Assembly: GCA_037179385.1 (NCBI GenBank)
Contig: CM074187.1
Location: 49,448,879-49,512,878 of the forward strand
Direction: 5' to 3'
DNA from: Holothuria scabra
Taxonomy: Eukaryota > Echinodermata > Holothuroidea > Aspidochirotida > Holothuriidae
DNA length: 64,000 bases
Positions 12,301 through 27,300 of the stretch are shown here, in pieces. The notes under the pieces are model-generated. The model was not told where the DNA came from. It worked only from the letters and a program-made list of their open reading frames with translations, and did not search any database. Each line of letters opens with the position of its first letter. Positions within the stretch are counted from its first letter, which is position 1. A program made the position numbers and the translations under genes.

Positions 12301-15300
12301 CATGAGAGTTTTGCTAGCCTGGTGTAGGGGGTGTCCCCTTCACTTTTGAGAAACTTTCTTGCATTCTTGGTGCAAAATGGTGTGAGATTTTTTTACTTTG
12401 ACAGCAGTACTCTTGGAAGATTCAGTCATGATCAGTTATTGGAGTCATGTTTTTTTTCATCCTCAAGTTCAAGACCTTATAATGGAAAATTTTGGATGGG
12501 CACATACATTCCCCCTGACCTCCTATTGGCTACAGACCAGCATCACATCCCCTAAGATCTCCCCCCATGCTGTTAATTTAGAATGTCACATCAGAAAAAT
12601 GATCCTGCAAAATCCCTATGCTATATATTTGCTATTTTAGTCATTGGTTACACAGGGCAGTTCTGTGTACATTTGTAGATATGGTATTAAAAGCCCCTGG
12701 AATAAGCTGTCACAGTGCCAGTCTTTGTCACATTGTTTGTTCCATTACTCAGCACAAGCAACAAATTTTAGGTATGAGTATGAACATGACATTACAGTAA
12801 CTTCGCAAGCTTTCTGTCTTTTTCATTTTGACAAAGTTTCTATGAACCGTGTGCAATACAGGAAAATGCCATCTTATTTTTCTCTCAAACCAAATTGACA
12901 ATTTGAACTGTGCTTGCACATATCATGCAAACTGGAGCTGAAGAAAAGAATAAACAAGAAAAAGAAAAAAATCAAAAAAAAAAAAAAGGAACAAAAGGAA
13001 GAAAAGAAATTGGGGTTGTTAAATTGAAGATATTCCACCCACATATTATATCACCATGAAGTCTGGAAAGTGTTCTTAGGTTCGTACCCAAATGATGTGT
13101 ATTGTAGATTGTGTATGGTTGTTGGGGTCTTCTTGTCTCCCGAGCATCCCACAATTTCTTGCAGCAGTTTTAATTGTACTGTATTTAGAAAAGGCTGATT
13201 CAGATCGCCCCTTCTTAGCTTTTTGGAGGCATTACTGTAAGTCATCTATTGACAATACTGTTACTTCTGTAGTTAGCAGTGCATAACATGCAAACTCGTT
13301 TTTTTCGTGTTAGTTACTTAATCAGGACTCTAAATGATTGAAGGGCTTTCAGTACTGGTACAGATGCTATGAGCACCATCACTCTTCCTCATAAGTACCC
13401 TCATTTACCCACCACTTGGGAAAACTTAATTGACAGAATAGGTGGTATAATGATCATTGCCTTTAAGCTTAAAAACACATACCTATTAATCTGCTTTGAA
13501 CATTGGCAGGTTAGTGCCCCTCCCTCATCCTAGAGTGGAGATACGATCACCATAGATAGACACTTGTCAACTCAAATTGCAGTTTTGAAGGGGGGGGGGG
13601 GGTGAGAGAAACGAAATCTTCCACTTTTACTGCTCTTTGATTGACACTTAACGTAAACATAGAAACAGAGATTAGCAGCTGATGGTGTACACAGTATGCC
13701 CAGGGTGTTCTAATTACTTCACAGGGCCTCCCTGCATTCACTAGGATATGCCCATTTATTCAGTGTTTGTTTCTTCATAGAAAACAAACACTGAAAATGC
13801 GTTTGGTCCTGTGAGGGTTACATAACATCATGATTACCCTACCAGCAGAAGGGGTGCTAACATCTACTATTTTTCTTCTTCCTTTTTTTCCTGCTTGTGT
13901 TTAGATGAATGCAGATTTTCTTAGTGGTGATGGAAGTGGTTGCCATATCCCCATTAGCGGAAAAAAGAGGGAAAAAATGGAAAAAAAATAAGCAGCGGAA
14001 AGAAGAGAGAGGGTAGCATGTTAGCATCAAACGTAGATAGGACCATTTTGTATCTAGCCTACCCTCTGTAAGCCAAAATTAATAAAGGGGAGGAAGACAC
14101 TCTCTCCTCTCAGACAGTGTCCCTCCTCTTAGACCCCTTCTCCGGGACAGTGATCCATCATTTCATGTACCCACCCCTTACAGATGAAAATAAATCCTGG
14201 CTGTTTCCTTGTTCTCTGGATACTAATTTCATGAAATTTCAGTACACCACTGTGAAAGTTGGTACTTTGGGCAAGTTTTATCAATGTCTTCAATCTCTAA
14301 TATTTAGGTGAAGTCAATGGTCAATATCAATTTTAATTGTTTTCTGGTCTTCTGTTATTTGTTTGAAGGATCAGTTGAATCTTCCAGTGAAAATCAAATT
14401 TGGTCATCTTGGTAAACTGACTCTGAAGATTCCATGGAAGAACCTCTACTCTGCCCCAGTAGAAGCAACATTAGAAGGACTGCATATCTTAGTCGTGCCA
14501 AATTCAGGTAAGAAAACCAATCAGAAATCATTTTTATGCTACACCAGGAGTGTGCAACCAGTTCATTGTGGTAACTGTGAGGCATGTATAAAAAAAAAGG
14601 AAGTCTTTTTGTGTACCTGTATGTTTTGTTTTATAGTAAATTTAGAACCCAGCTTATGCAGTGGGTCATCTAAAGTGCATGTTGGCACTGGACTGGTAAC
14701 TCTTGGGAAGTTGACCACTAGGTTGACCAGTAGACCACGGACTGATCCCAGTAGACCGTGAGGGATGTTGGAAAAAAGGTTATTCAGTGTAACTAGGGAA
14801 AAAAAAGTTATCTCTATGTTTCAATCCTTAAAATTATATCATCTCAAGCAAAAGTTATCATGATAATAGTTACAGATATATGGCTTAACACTAGTTTGCA
14901 GAATGCTTAACATTCCACAATCTTGGTCAAAACTAGAAGGAGCACCTCCACTCCCCCACACAATGTTGGAGATTATCAGAACAATTCGGCAAGCACCATT
15001 TCCTTTGGGATGCAACATTTCACTGGGGGACTGGGGTTTAATATGTAAATCGCTATTTTCTGTAGGGCACAACATTTCAAAAGGGGAAAGAGATCTAGTA
15101 AATAGGGCGCAGCATCATAAACAACATAATAATGTGAGGTGTTCCAACAGTTTCATCCAAGATTGTAGATCATTTCATTGTTAGTCCAAAAAGATTGGTT
15201 AAGATACCTGCAAATAAACTGTATGGGTTCCTTTTGACATCTAAAACCTTGTGGTGGGTACTGTCTCCAATTAAACATACCTTACCTTGGAATTTTAAAC

Positions 15301-18300
15301 CTTGTTGACAACAGTTAAATTATTTTGAATATACTCTGTATTTTTTCTTCCATGACTGAAGCAATTTGCTGGTTACCATTTATGGTCTCATGTTTTTGTT
15401 GATAAATTACTTTGCTTTATCCTAAGTTGCTTCTGATTTGAACAATTCATATGACCGACATATATTAACCTCTCATTACATCAAAATGGCATATTTTTGT
15501 GCCCTACTCAGAGTGGTTTTATCACTGTGTGACATGTGGCCAGATTGACTAGTTGTAGTTTATTTTCATTTTACTTCTGCTAAAAAGGTGCACACAGAGA
15601 GACTTTTTAGAGCTCCAGAATTAGTTCCTTATTCAAGCTTTTCCAACTGGGTTGGTGCTTTAAGTGTTTGCAGGACTCAATTTTCATGGTTGTCCAGGAC
15701 AACCACAAGTTAAAAGATGTTTGTCTGACACGATCACTTTTTTTGCCATTAGAAGTTAAAATCCAGCTTGCTTTTATCTGATTGGAGTTAGTTGATTTGT
15801 CTGTTTGAAGACTACTGTAAGTATACTGCTTACTGATCAACTCCTTCAACTTCAGTGATTACTACCATTTTTGAGACTCCAGTATTCATCAAGCATTTGT
15901 CTCTGAATCTCTCTTTTATTCTAAAAGACAAATAATACATGAACACACCCTCATCCTAGTGAATTCAAAAAGAAAGCATATATACTTGTAAAAATCACTG
16001 GTCTTTGGTCTTGTAATAAAAATGTTGCAGACAACCAAGTTTCCTTGTGGACTACTAAAACCATGGAAAAGATTGCCATAATTTTTCTAAAAATCAAAAC
16101 TTGGTTTACCTTATACATGTAACCTACTACAACAGGTCTCAAAATGTAAGCCATACAGTACTTCTTTTGTCCTAATATTCTTTTTGTGCATCATGTTGTT
16201 TAACTCATGAGAGTACAAAAAATTGGTAAAAATTTGGTATAAAAATGGTATCAAACAAACTTTGTCTGTCAGGTATAAATAAAGGTCCCCCTTTTTTTTT
16301 TGCAAATTTTCTTACTCTGTACTACCACCTTTTAAATTACAATTGCCTTATCAACTGAATAAGCCACATACAGTAATTAGTGCAGCACAGCACCAAGCTC
16401 TAAATTTATGAGGAACTGATGACCTTGCAGTCCATTGACCTTAGTGTGAACATCCAGGGAAGTACTCTTATCAAGACAGTGTGGAAATTGACTGAACATG
16501 TGTCCTGTACTATCCTTGTACTGTATCATGCATACCATTCTCATTTTCCACACTGCAGGCTATCTTCAGTCACTTGCAGTGGCAAGTAAATGTGTTCCAA
16601 CTGCCCATGTCATGTAATTGCTTTCTACAGATGTGATGAATTCATCACAAGGGCAACAAGTTCAATTTTTCCTCTAGCATATAATTTCCTTTGTTGGGGG
16701 TCATCTGACTGGTCAAACCATTAGCAGCATAATAAAAGGCTTTTGCATGGTTCAATTAATGAGCACTGTGATCTTTTGGTCATGTGGTAACAAACTTGTT
16801 TTTGGAAAAAAATTCCATTCAACTGCATTTAATGTTCGTGCAGACTAGAATGATAAGCGTTCCTTTCGGTTGCAAACGTGCAGTCTAAGCTGATAAATAA
16901 TCAATATTGTACTGTACTGTGCACTAGTGTGATACTGTACATTAGTTGCAAAGACATGACACCGAGTGGGTGTTCAGTCTCAAGGGAGTGAGCGTTCTCT
17001 GCATGCTTAATGCTACTGTGCAGTAGCATTGAAGTACAGTACGTTTGTGTAGAATCTTTAATTTGGTGACATGATGAGATGATAATGATAATGCTTATGA
17101 GATCAACCAGAAATGAGAAATAACCAGATGTAGAGTACAAAGTTCAAAGCACTTATTGAACAAAGACTGAAGTGTTGAAAGGGATGGATGTGTCATGCCT
17201 AGACCAGCAAAGCTGGTGTTTCAACTCCATAAACCTTTTCTTATTCCATATGTGGGAAAGGCTTTACGGTTTTCCTCCATCAATTTTCTCACCTTTGAGA
17301 TAAGTAGTTAGGTACTGTACACATTACAGTAATCATTGGATTTGGACGCATCATTTCCTTGTGTCTTTGTAAGATATGGATAAACTAGTTTTGTCCCTTT
17401 TTAAAAATTCAGGTTAACCGGAATCTACAAACAAAATGAAATGAGTCCTATTGTTTAAAAGCTGTTTAATTACTAACCCTCAGAAGGTAAAAAAAAAAAA
17501 GAAAGGAAATATATCCAAGAGGTAGTGTAAACACATTAGTCTCATTTCCATTTACTGTAGTTTGGCATGTTTAATTAACAAACTCACAGACTTTAATATA
17601 GTGTATGTGCTGTGTTGCAAAGAGGCTTATTTTTTCTCTGTCTGATGATCTTAGTACAAATACTATATGAAGGATGTTGTATGAGCTATGTTTTAAATGT
17701 GGAGGTTGTAAATTGTAAGCAGGTTTTATCAGTGTTCGTAATTTGCCATTCCTGAACATAGGCCTGTAAGCCTGGAGGGTACAGTATAATAATAATGGTA
17801 TTTTGATGGAATGCTTTGAGCCTCACTCTATAAAGTTACATGCAATGATGGCTCTATGCATTTTGGTTTTCAAGTAACTGTTGTTGTAAAAGGGGAAAAT
17901 GTAGTCACCTTTATTATTATTGTTATTGATTTAATAAAGTGCACTATCAACCCTAGAGTTATCTAATGCACTGTTCATATAAAGTAAAAACAGTGACAAA
18001 ACCCAACATCAAAATGATTGGTACAAATAGTCAAAACAATCCAAAAAGTTAAGGCACGACGTAAAACAGAAGTGAAGCCAACATCAAAACAATTATTTAT
18101 TTTTAATTAGTCCTGAAAAACTTGAAAAGATGGAGAGTGTTGTATTGCACTTGGAAGATTATTCCAAAGACAAGGACTGGCAACTGCAAAAGAATGATCC
18201 CCAAAAGATTTACATTTTGTCCTAAGATAAAAGGAGGGATCTTCTGGCACTAGATCTAAGAACTCATTCGCCTTATTCATGTACAGTAGTAGTCTCAGAG

Positions 18301-21300
18301 TACAGTATACCATTAATGGCTCCTGGTGATGAGGCTTGGTCTTATGTAGCCCACAACACACAGTGTTACCTCGTGTTTACAATAAGGTAAATGGCAGGTT
18401 GATCCGTCCATGTATTCCAGTCTGTATTCTCACATACCCTGCGTTTCCTCGATTGGGTAATGCTGCCATAGTAAGGAGGTGAAATATTTCACGTATCAAT
18501 TACTGTAAAATGTTAGAAAACACCTGTCATCAGCACCATAAACACCTGTGATCTTGCTCAATTAAAACTGCATAACCCTGCGATTTGAGGTGGATCAAAA
18601 TTTAAACACAGACCCTACGTTAACCTGTGTTCCCATGGTACTAGATGGCGAGGGTGGGGTACATGAGATCACAGTCATGACTTGTCAATATTTTGCTTAC
18701 TAATTGGTGAAGTTATTGAGCCTGAGTAACCTTCTTGATTAACATTAATTGAATATTCATTTAAAGTCAGAAAATATTATGAAAGATACTTTGAAGATGT
18801 ACAGTAGTAAAGTACAGTATTTGTTAGATGTACAGTACATGTAAGATTTAGCTTAAGTTTTTCAAAGGAAGTTCGGAATGACTGCACTGCCCTTTAAGAC
18901 TTCTAGGATGATATCAGGTCTAAACAGACAGAGCTACCAGTATATATCTTGTCTACTATTTCAGCACAGGTATATATATTTGCAGCTGTGCTAGTGTTGT
19001 AATAAACACTTTGCTGTCTTCATTATGCATACAGTACAAGCACTGTTCAAGGACATCAGATATTAGTGTAAAGAAGAAGGATAAATGAATATTGTCTACA
19101 GTTGTTGTCTAATCAAGTTAGTCAGTTTGTTCTCATTCCAGAGTGTAAGAATTGTAACTACATCATGGAGTAGGCTGGTGGCTTTTCTCCCTCCCCCACC
19201 CACAAAAAGAAATCTCTCAGAAAGGAATAATGGGTAGATACAATGTAGTGCTATGATTTTTGAGCACATGGTAAATATATTTTGTTATTGTACTATCTAA
19301 GTTATATAAATAGAAGAAATGAAGGAATTGTAACTACGTCGTTGTACAGTAGAAGCTCCCCCCCCCACCCTCCATTGGAAACTGGTAAAAAAGGAATAAA
19401 TTGTTTGATGCAATGAAGCACATGAAGATATGGTACATATGGAATATGTTTTATTGTAATATCACAGGAGATGAATGGCGTAAATGTAGGAATTGCAACT
19501 CCATTGTAGAGAAGGAGAGCCTGGCATAATTTGATGGCCATTGCCAGTGCCCACCTAAATGCCCATCTTGGCTCCTAAAGATTTCTGTTAGAGGGTGCCA
19601 AATATGGGCAACCCATTGCCCATCTGCCGAGAAAACTCTTGACCAGGCCAGTGTAAAGTAGAAGCTTTTCCCTCTGCTCTCCCCTACCCTCCAGAAGAAA
19701 TCTGTTGAAAAGAGATGAATTGTTGTATTGTAACACTATCATTTGTAAGCACATGGTACACATATGAAATATTTTCATTTCAATATCACAGGAGATGAAA
19801 GGAGGAAATGTAGGAATCGCAACTTCATTGTAGAGTAGTAGCTTTGTCCTCCCCTCTTCCTCTACCCTCCATAAGAATGTCAAAAAGAAATGAATTGTTT
19901 TATGCAATGTAGCACTGATTCATGAGCACATAGTACATACTGCAATATTTTCATTATATTATAGGAGATCAATGGAGTAAATAACAAGATTTAATTTGTG
20001 TAGCTTGGCAATCGAGAAAGACTGTACTGCAAACCCCTTTTAAAGCTCTCAGTGTGATTTTGTGGATCTTTGCCATTATGCAGGAAGGAAAGCATTAATG
20101 AACTCTGCCTTTTCAAAACAAACGTACCCCTCTGAGTACCGAAGTGTATGTTTATACTGTACTGTAGTATACCAGACCATGCCCGATTTGTTTACATTAT
20201 TGTACCTGTAGGCTGTATCCTCAGCCAACTTTCTGCAATAAACTGTTTTGGTAAGTTTGAAATTACCATAGCAAGAGAATAACTCCATAAATCATGGTAT
20301 CATTTTTGCAAGGCATGGTATTGGTGAGATTGTTTAAAGTGTCAGAAGTGTAATATGCATGACACTCGAAAGATACATACTGCCATTCACTTCAAATCAT
20401 GTTGCTGTAGGTTTAAGCTGCATAATGTGTCTCTAGTGAATTTATTGTTAAGGTCAAGGGGGTGGTTTCCCCATCAAGAAAACTCCTCCCCCCCCTCCCT
20501 GAAAAAAAAAATTACAAATTCACTTCGCAGACAAAGGCTACTCACCCCTTGGAACATCTTATTTGAATTATTGCCGCTTTGCTGCCCTGGATAGTTCTAG
20601 CACTGCCCATATAATGCAAATAAGATGTAGTAAGAGGCAAGTATAGTCGCTCGTGAATACCCACACCAGTAAGGTGGGGGATTACTTTCCTGTATACATA
20701 TAGATATCGTACCCACAATGTTTTGAATTTGGAATACCCCCCCATGCCCCCTCCCCAAGTACCTTATCTAATGTAAACATGCCTAACCTAAATTAACCCA
20801 ACCTAACCCAAATACCATTTCAGGACACAGCTGTGCTCACATTTCCCAAAAAATGTGTCAACATGAAACCCTACATTTATAGCACAGTGGGCACATTGAG
20901 AGCAGTACTTCATGTAACTGTTGCGATGTGGAAGAAACAACGTCAAGGGTTTATACTATAAAAGTGTGTAATTGCCAAAAACAAGTTGTTACATTATAGA
21001 CAGTATATACCTGGTGAAGGTGTCAATAATGTGGTATAGCTGAACCTCATAAATCAAGATACAACCTTTACACCTCAACTCCCCAAGTATTGGAGTGTAA
21101 TAAAAGATTACTTTTTTACTATTCTTTATACTATAGGCTATCTCTTCAGCATGTGTATACATGGTCCAGGATAAATCTTGACCCTTATGTCACTGAAAGT
21201 ATTTCTACTCCACTTTTTCCAAAGATAGTGGTAGTTGTTGTAGAGTAGTCAATAAGTTATTGAAAATAAGTTTATAAAGAAATGCAATCAAAATGAAAAA

Positions 21301-24300
21301 TTGTAGCATAAAGGGAATTGCGTTGTATCCCATCAGTTTTGTGTAGGGTCCTGGATAAACCTTTAGCCTGGTCCTGATTTCTCTGACAGTATTTCTACTC
21401 TTATCTTCTCACAAAGGAGGAGTTGCTAGAAACTCCCTGTTCCAAAGGGAGTGGTATTTGCTGTACAGTAGTCAATGAATTAATTTACAAAGAAAGACTC
21501 TCAAAATAAAATAATTGTGGTGCAAAGGGTATATTCTTGTATTTTGTTCTTTTAGCTTTGTATTATGTCCTGGATAAAAACCTTTACCCTGGCCCCTGAT
21601 TTCACTGACAGTATTCTACTGTATAATTATTCAAACGTCATGATTTTTTGCTTTAATCAAGTTCTGTCAATCAAGTTAATAAACAAAGAAAGGCCATCAA
21701 AATAAAATAACTGAGGTACATACAGTACTAAAAGATATTCAATCTGCTGCCACAGTATTGTGTGACGTTAGATACTGTAGTTGGATGAGATTAAACAACA
21801 TGCCAGCACGAATGTGTTGTATAGTGTCAACTTGATGAAACAGTTGAAGTCCATCCATTTAGTTGTCCTTTATGACAGGTGGGAAACACTATGGGAATAT
21901 TTTACACCCCCAGCCCATAGAAGACCAGTATTGTGTGAAATTATTCTTGAAAACTTTCATAGACTTTTGTTAATGTCTTTTTTATATTCAGACCCCTGTT
22001 ATAATGTTCTTACCCTTAAAACCTTGTTTGCATGAATCAAACCTTCAACAATGCAGATTATATCATTCTTTCTGTCATCAAATGTTATACTTATATCAAT
22101 CATCTAATCATTACTATTTGTATATTCTATGCCAACTAAACAAATGTGGTATCATGTATCAGAGTAAAAATAATTAAAGTCAGGTTCTTTACATTCTTCT
22201 TCCTGAACTAAAGGAAGTCATTGTCAACTCTGTGCACATTTTTCAAATTTTCAGACATAAAGTATGATGCTGAGAGTGATGCCAAGAGTAAGTGGGAGGC
22301 CAAACAGAAGACGCTTCAAGGCATTGAAGATGCGAAGAAGAAAGAAGCAGAGAAGGATAAACGTAAGTTATGATTAGCTTTTTAATCTTCCTTCAATTTT
22401 CTTTCCAGTACATGCAGTAGCCAATATCTCTCTTAAAGATTGAATATGAATCCCGCAGTCGAGTGACAGTAAGATAAATTTTTCGACCATTTTTAACAAC
22501 CATCTTCACACCCCTGTAGTCTACCTGTAACATGGATAAATTGCCTTCAATTTAAAACCTGCACTTACGCTGCAATTTCAAGTAATCTTATTTTATAAAG
22601 TCAAGTGACATCTACTGCAAGAACAGGTCACTTTAAGTAACATGTTACGTGCCAATGGTCAGTTGGTCAGAAGTTTTGTTTGAATCTGCAGAGAAGGTTT
22701 TGTCAGATGGGATGGGAGGGGGGTAGGGAAGGGGAGATCAGTCATTCAAAGAGTCAGTAAATTTTCGCTGCTGTAAAACAAGATTCTATATGCTACCAAT
22801 GACATGGATAAGCTTTCAATTTTGATTTGCTTTGGACAAATTGAGAATTTGGGGGGCCCTTTGCTATGAAATAATGGTTTGCAGAAGCAAATTTACCTTT
22901 TTGTAAAATAGGACATGTTTATTTCCCCTGCAATAAATTTCGACCTCGTAGTGTATGTACATTCATCCTTGTACCTTACAGCTGCTGACCCAAAAGCAGC
23001 AGGATTTGCAGAGAAGGTTGCCACACAGGTCATCAAGAATATACAGATAAAGGTCAATGACATCCATGTACGCTACGAGGACCGTACTACCAATAAGGAG
23101 GCTCCATTTGCTATTGGTGCTACTCTGGAAGGATTCTCAGTTTTGGTAAGTCAGAAATTTACAATTATTCACCTTTGTTATTGAATGGTACAGTCCAGAA
23201 TGATAAATAATGGTATTACCAATCCACTTTGCACCTACTCAACTCACCTGTTTTCACAAATGGACTACCCCATTTACCACTGAAAACTAACTGGCAATGT
23301 CTTCAATAGGTGGTGCTGAGCCTCATTGGAATTCATCTCTAGACACACTATTGTTTCACTTGCCTGTTGAATGTACCAATTCGGGATTTCTAATATAATG
23401 ATAATAGGATAATAATGGATAATAAGGATAATAATGATGATGACAATGATGGCCACCAACAAGACATTTGACTTAAATTGCATACCTCTCAAGTGACCCG
23501 CATTTTGGGGGTTTGACCCGCATTTGGACACCCAAACCTGCTGACCTGCCCAACCCTCTAAAAAACCCGCATCTCAAATCTCCGAAGTATTCTTAGTTAG
23601 AGAACCACACAAATTAGCAAATAATTCAGCTTACCAATGGCTACAAATTCAGTAAATCGTATCTCACAGCACATTCAACTGCTCGCGCTGCTATACAATG
23701 CATATAGGCCTAGGCATCGGTACGTACGGAACTATGTTTGCTGAACATCGTTATGGGCTAACCTTCGCAGCAGGTAGAATGTATTGCATGTCAATGCGTA
23801 AAAAGTGTAATAATGTCGTTCAACGCCAGCTTTATTAGAGGAAATAAATGCCCACTTCGCGGGTTATAGGCGGGGCTTGTCTTTGAGTTTCCCGAACATT
23901 CTTAACTGTCTTGCGGACAGTTCTTGACGTTCTTGGCTAGGCCCTATATGTTTTCATGGCTAGAGTGCCATGCGACATGTACGCAGATATTGGAAATCGC
24001 CTGCAGCTTGGTACAACCGCCGGTGACACACCGAGTTGACGTTTGCAAACTGTGCCGGTACCGCACCAAAATTTACCTCAAAAATAATGATTAAATAGGC
24101 CTACTGTGATTAGGAGAGGTCTTAGTCATTGCGCATTTGTGAGTATCTGCATAATATTATTTTGGCAAACCTCTCAATACAATATTTTTCAAGGTAACCT
24201 CAAAAAAATTCAGTACTGTACTGAACTTTTTTGGCGGTAACCTAGGGAAATTGTGTTGACTGATTTGCCAAAAAAGTGCCACCATTTTGCGTGTAGACAC

Positions 24301-27300
24301 TTCTAAAATTCAAAAATTTTCAAAAACAAGGAAAGTTATGCTTCAATGTTAAAGGATCAGTGCAGAACGGAATATGGTCCTGAGGGTAACTGGTTCCACA
24401 AATAAGGAGCTGCCTATGCAAAGCATTGTTTTCTATAAGGTTTTAACTGTGCCCTAACAAGAGACAGCATGGCCTTGTCATTTATCTAATGCACAGGGAA
24501 TTGAGACTGATGAAAATTTCTCCAGATACCTCAATAATTAGTTAATTAACAGGTTGTCTTTGTGATACTTATTTAAAATTAGATTTACAGAAGGTAGAAT
24601 CCGCCTCAGTGTTTGATCCATAAATTTTCTATTTTTATGCCTCAGAATGCAGAAACCTAATCCAAATAACTTCTTACATTTAAAAATAAAGAAAACAGAG
24701 ATTATAATAGGCAGAAAATTTTACCATGAAACTTACATTCATTGATTTTAAGAAATGCAAACAATGGACAGAAATTTTAACTGGATACAAGATAGTCAAA
24801 ATAAATGTACGAAAGTAAGTTTGTTACTATAGTCAGCGATGCTTGAAGTTTGAACTTTTGAATTTGTTTGGGGGATATTACAGTCTTATTAAGTCAAAAG
24901 ACATGTGTTTTTTATGCCATTGATTGTAAAGTATACTTTCTACTACACAACTGGGGATGAGGTTAATATAAAGAACAGACGTTTGGATTACATTTGATCC
25001 CCAATCAAGCAGAACTGAGACACCTGATGCATGCTTTGCTGCAGGTAAAATGACAATGACATGGTCAAATGGTTCATTACTTAGTTACAATATTTAATAT
25101 TAGCTTGACCAGCCTAAAGTGATGACTCATGTACTATCTTGGTCAGTAAAGGTTGTAATGTCTCTTTCTCTGCAGGTATTTCATGGTAGCGTATCAGGTG
25201 GATCAAAATAGTTAGTTAGAAAAGAAGTTGTAGAAGTAGATAACTGCCCATCTAAAAATATGAATGGAAATTTTACTTTTTATTGTTTTTCTTATAAAAC
25301 ATTTTTTTTTTTTGGTCACAAAAGTATGTCCGACAAATTTTAAGTTGAACTTTCTTTTCAACAACTTATATTTTTCCATTGTATTTCAGACTACAGATGA
25401 AAACTGGTTGCCATGCATCCTTGACCAATCAGTAGAAATGATCTACAAGGTAATTTATTATTTACTAATCAGATAGCTACTTATATAGGCCATGCATGTG
25501 ATGGTCATTCTGTGATGAACCATGAATTGTTTCTGCATGGTCATTGGACAGCAAGTTTCTTATTGCACCTGTCTATACACAAAGCATCAAGAAGGATTTT
25601 TAATCGCTTGTTACTAAATTAGAAGAAGCTTTTTACATTTGCTGCTGTTATAACCTTCAAAAAGTTCCCTTCTGTTGAAAAACTTTGATAGAAAAATCAA
25701 GTGAGTTAAATAAAAAAAACAAAAGCTTAGCCCTTAGTGATAGTTTGAAGTCCAGCTTGACGTCACAACGCTCACTGTTATGCAGAGATTAAGACATCAG
25801 TGCACCACTGACATCATAGACAATTAAGTCCTGACAGTTTATGGCTTTCCTACTCAAAGTGTTTTATCGGAGGAAGTCGCCATGGTAATGGACTTTGGTG
25901 ATTAGGGGGCTAGAAGATCTCTTATAAAAAAAAATGGAAGTGAAAAAGTCATATCCTTTCTGCTATGACAGTACTGAATTGATACTCTTTCTTTTGTTGT
26001 CATTTTGTATTCTTTATTTGTTACTTCTACGTTTTATCACCTAGATTTTGGTCCATTTAATTTCTTTCTTTGATTTCTTTATCTCTACATTGTTTGTGGT
26101 GGTTCAATAAGGAATTGTTGAATACTTAAATCTGCTGATTACTTTCGTTTTTCCTTCCAGCTTGTGCAATTAAATTCTCTTGCTGTTTATTGGAACACTG
26201 ATAGCACCTTGTACTCTACCATGGACAGACCACAGCTCATGGTAAGCTTTGTTTGGAAACCTTGAAAATAGCCAATAAAATTTAATTTGCTTTGTCTATG
26301 TTGATGGGACAAAAAGTTCAGGGACAGTAGCATTTAAACACCAGTTGGACTTATTGAATCCCATTGTCATGTAGACAGGTATTTGGTGCAGTGATGGTAC
26401 ATTTTCCTCTCACAGGTCTAGGTTCCATTCCCACATTGAGTCACACCAAAGACTTTAGAAATGGAACCAACTGCCATTGTGTGTGATGTTCTGCATAAGC
26501 AATGGAGTAGGGATAAACAATCTAGTGACCCCCATTAAAAAAAGGTCTGTGGGTACTGCTAGTTCAAGCCAGATGGTCATAAGTCAAATTCCAACAAACC
26601 AAACAAAACCCGTCTTTCTTCTGCAAGGACAGTTGTAACATGTCCCATTGTAAATACTACCGTCTATTTTGATCCCCACCTACCTCCCATTACACTATGT
26701 ATGCAAATGAAGTAATAATTTACAGGGTGGATGGCGCGGCCTTTGCCCATAGGGTTATAGTGGTGCTATTAGTTTGCCAGATGGTAAGTGTATATATGAA
26801 TGTTACACATAAGCTGATATAGGTATTGTCCCTCACAGACTCCAAACCTCAGGTGTTTTGGGGATTTTCTATTCAAGAAGTCCTCTGAGATGAATATGAC
26901 GATTCAGAAATTTATATAAAGTTCCAAAATTAGAAAATTTCATGCTTTAGTGTCTAGGATATTTTTATTTGCACTGGGACAGCTGTTTTTCTTTTAGCTG
27001 AAACTAGTGGCAGTTCTTTTTTTTCTTTTAGGAGTATCTCAAGAGACATCCCATGATGTGCAACCAAAATTGCATGGTCATTTGTGGTGGTGCCAGAATG
27101 TCAAAATTGGGGAGGGAGAGGGGGGGGGAACTTAGGGGAAAGGATAATGTTGGGGGAAAATATTTTAGGGGCAGTGTAAAAGCAATCCCAAAGCACCCAT
27201 TGTTCCAGGGGGCTTTAGCATATCCCTAGATGAGTTATTAAATTTCTGCAGAGGTATATTGTTTACTTTTTTTGGTTAACTTAACTCCTAACTGACCCAA

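Larger units (their letters stand above)
6333..14368 (+). other. VPS13 intron of 8.0 kb
   Basis: Holds family C MITEs (7391, 9623), the hAT-like MITE (8741), the TIR element (9661), a SINE-A copy (11301), a foldback MITE (11689) and an 85-bp duplication (11905). The remainder shows no exon, RNA gene or conserved motif. Confidence 0.8.
14508..22254 (+). other. VPS13 intron of 7.7 kb
   Basis: Contains a minus-strand LINE tail (17909), a family C end (18775), two tandem arrays (19140 and 21150) and a SINE-B copy (21779). Between about 14760 and 17900 no feature is recognised. Confidence 0.8.

Noticed and set aside
12331..12898. Overlapping plus frames of 60-84 codons
   Set aside because: No recognisable domain, no consistent splice signals, and composition like the surrounding intron.
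14363..14761. 132-codon plus frame taken as a complete gene
   Set aside because: Only its first part (to 14507) is VPS13 exon b; the rest is read-through of the intron past a good gtaaga donor.
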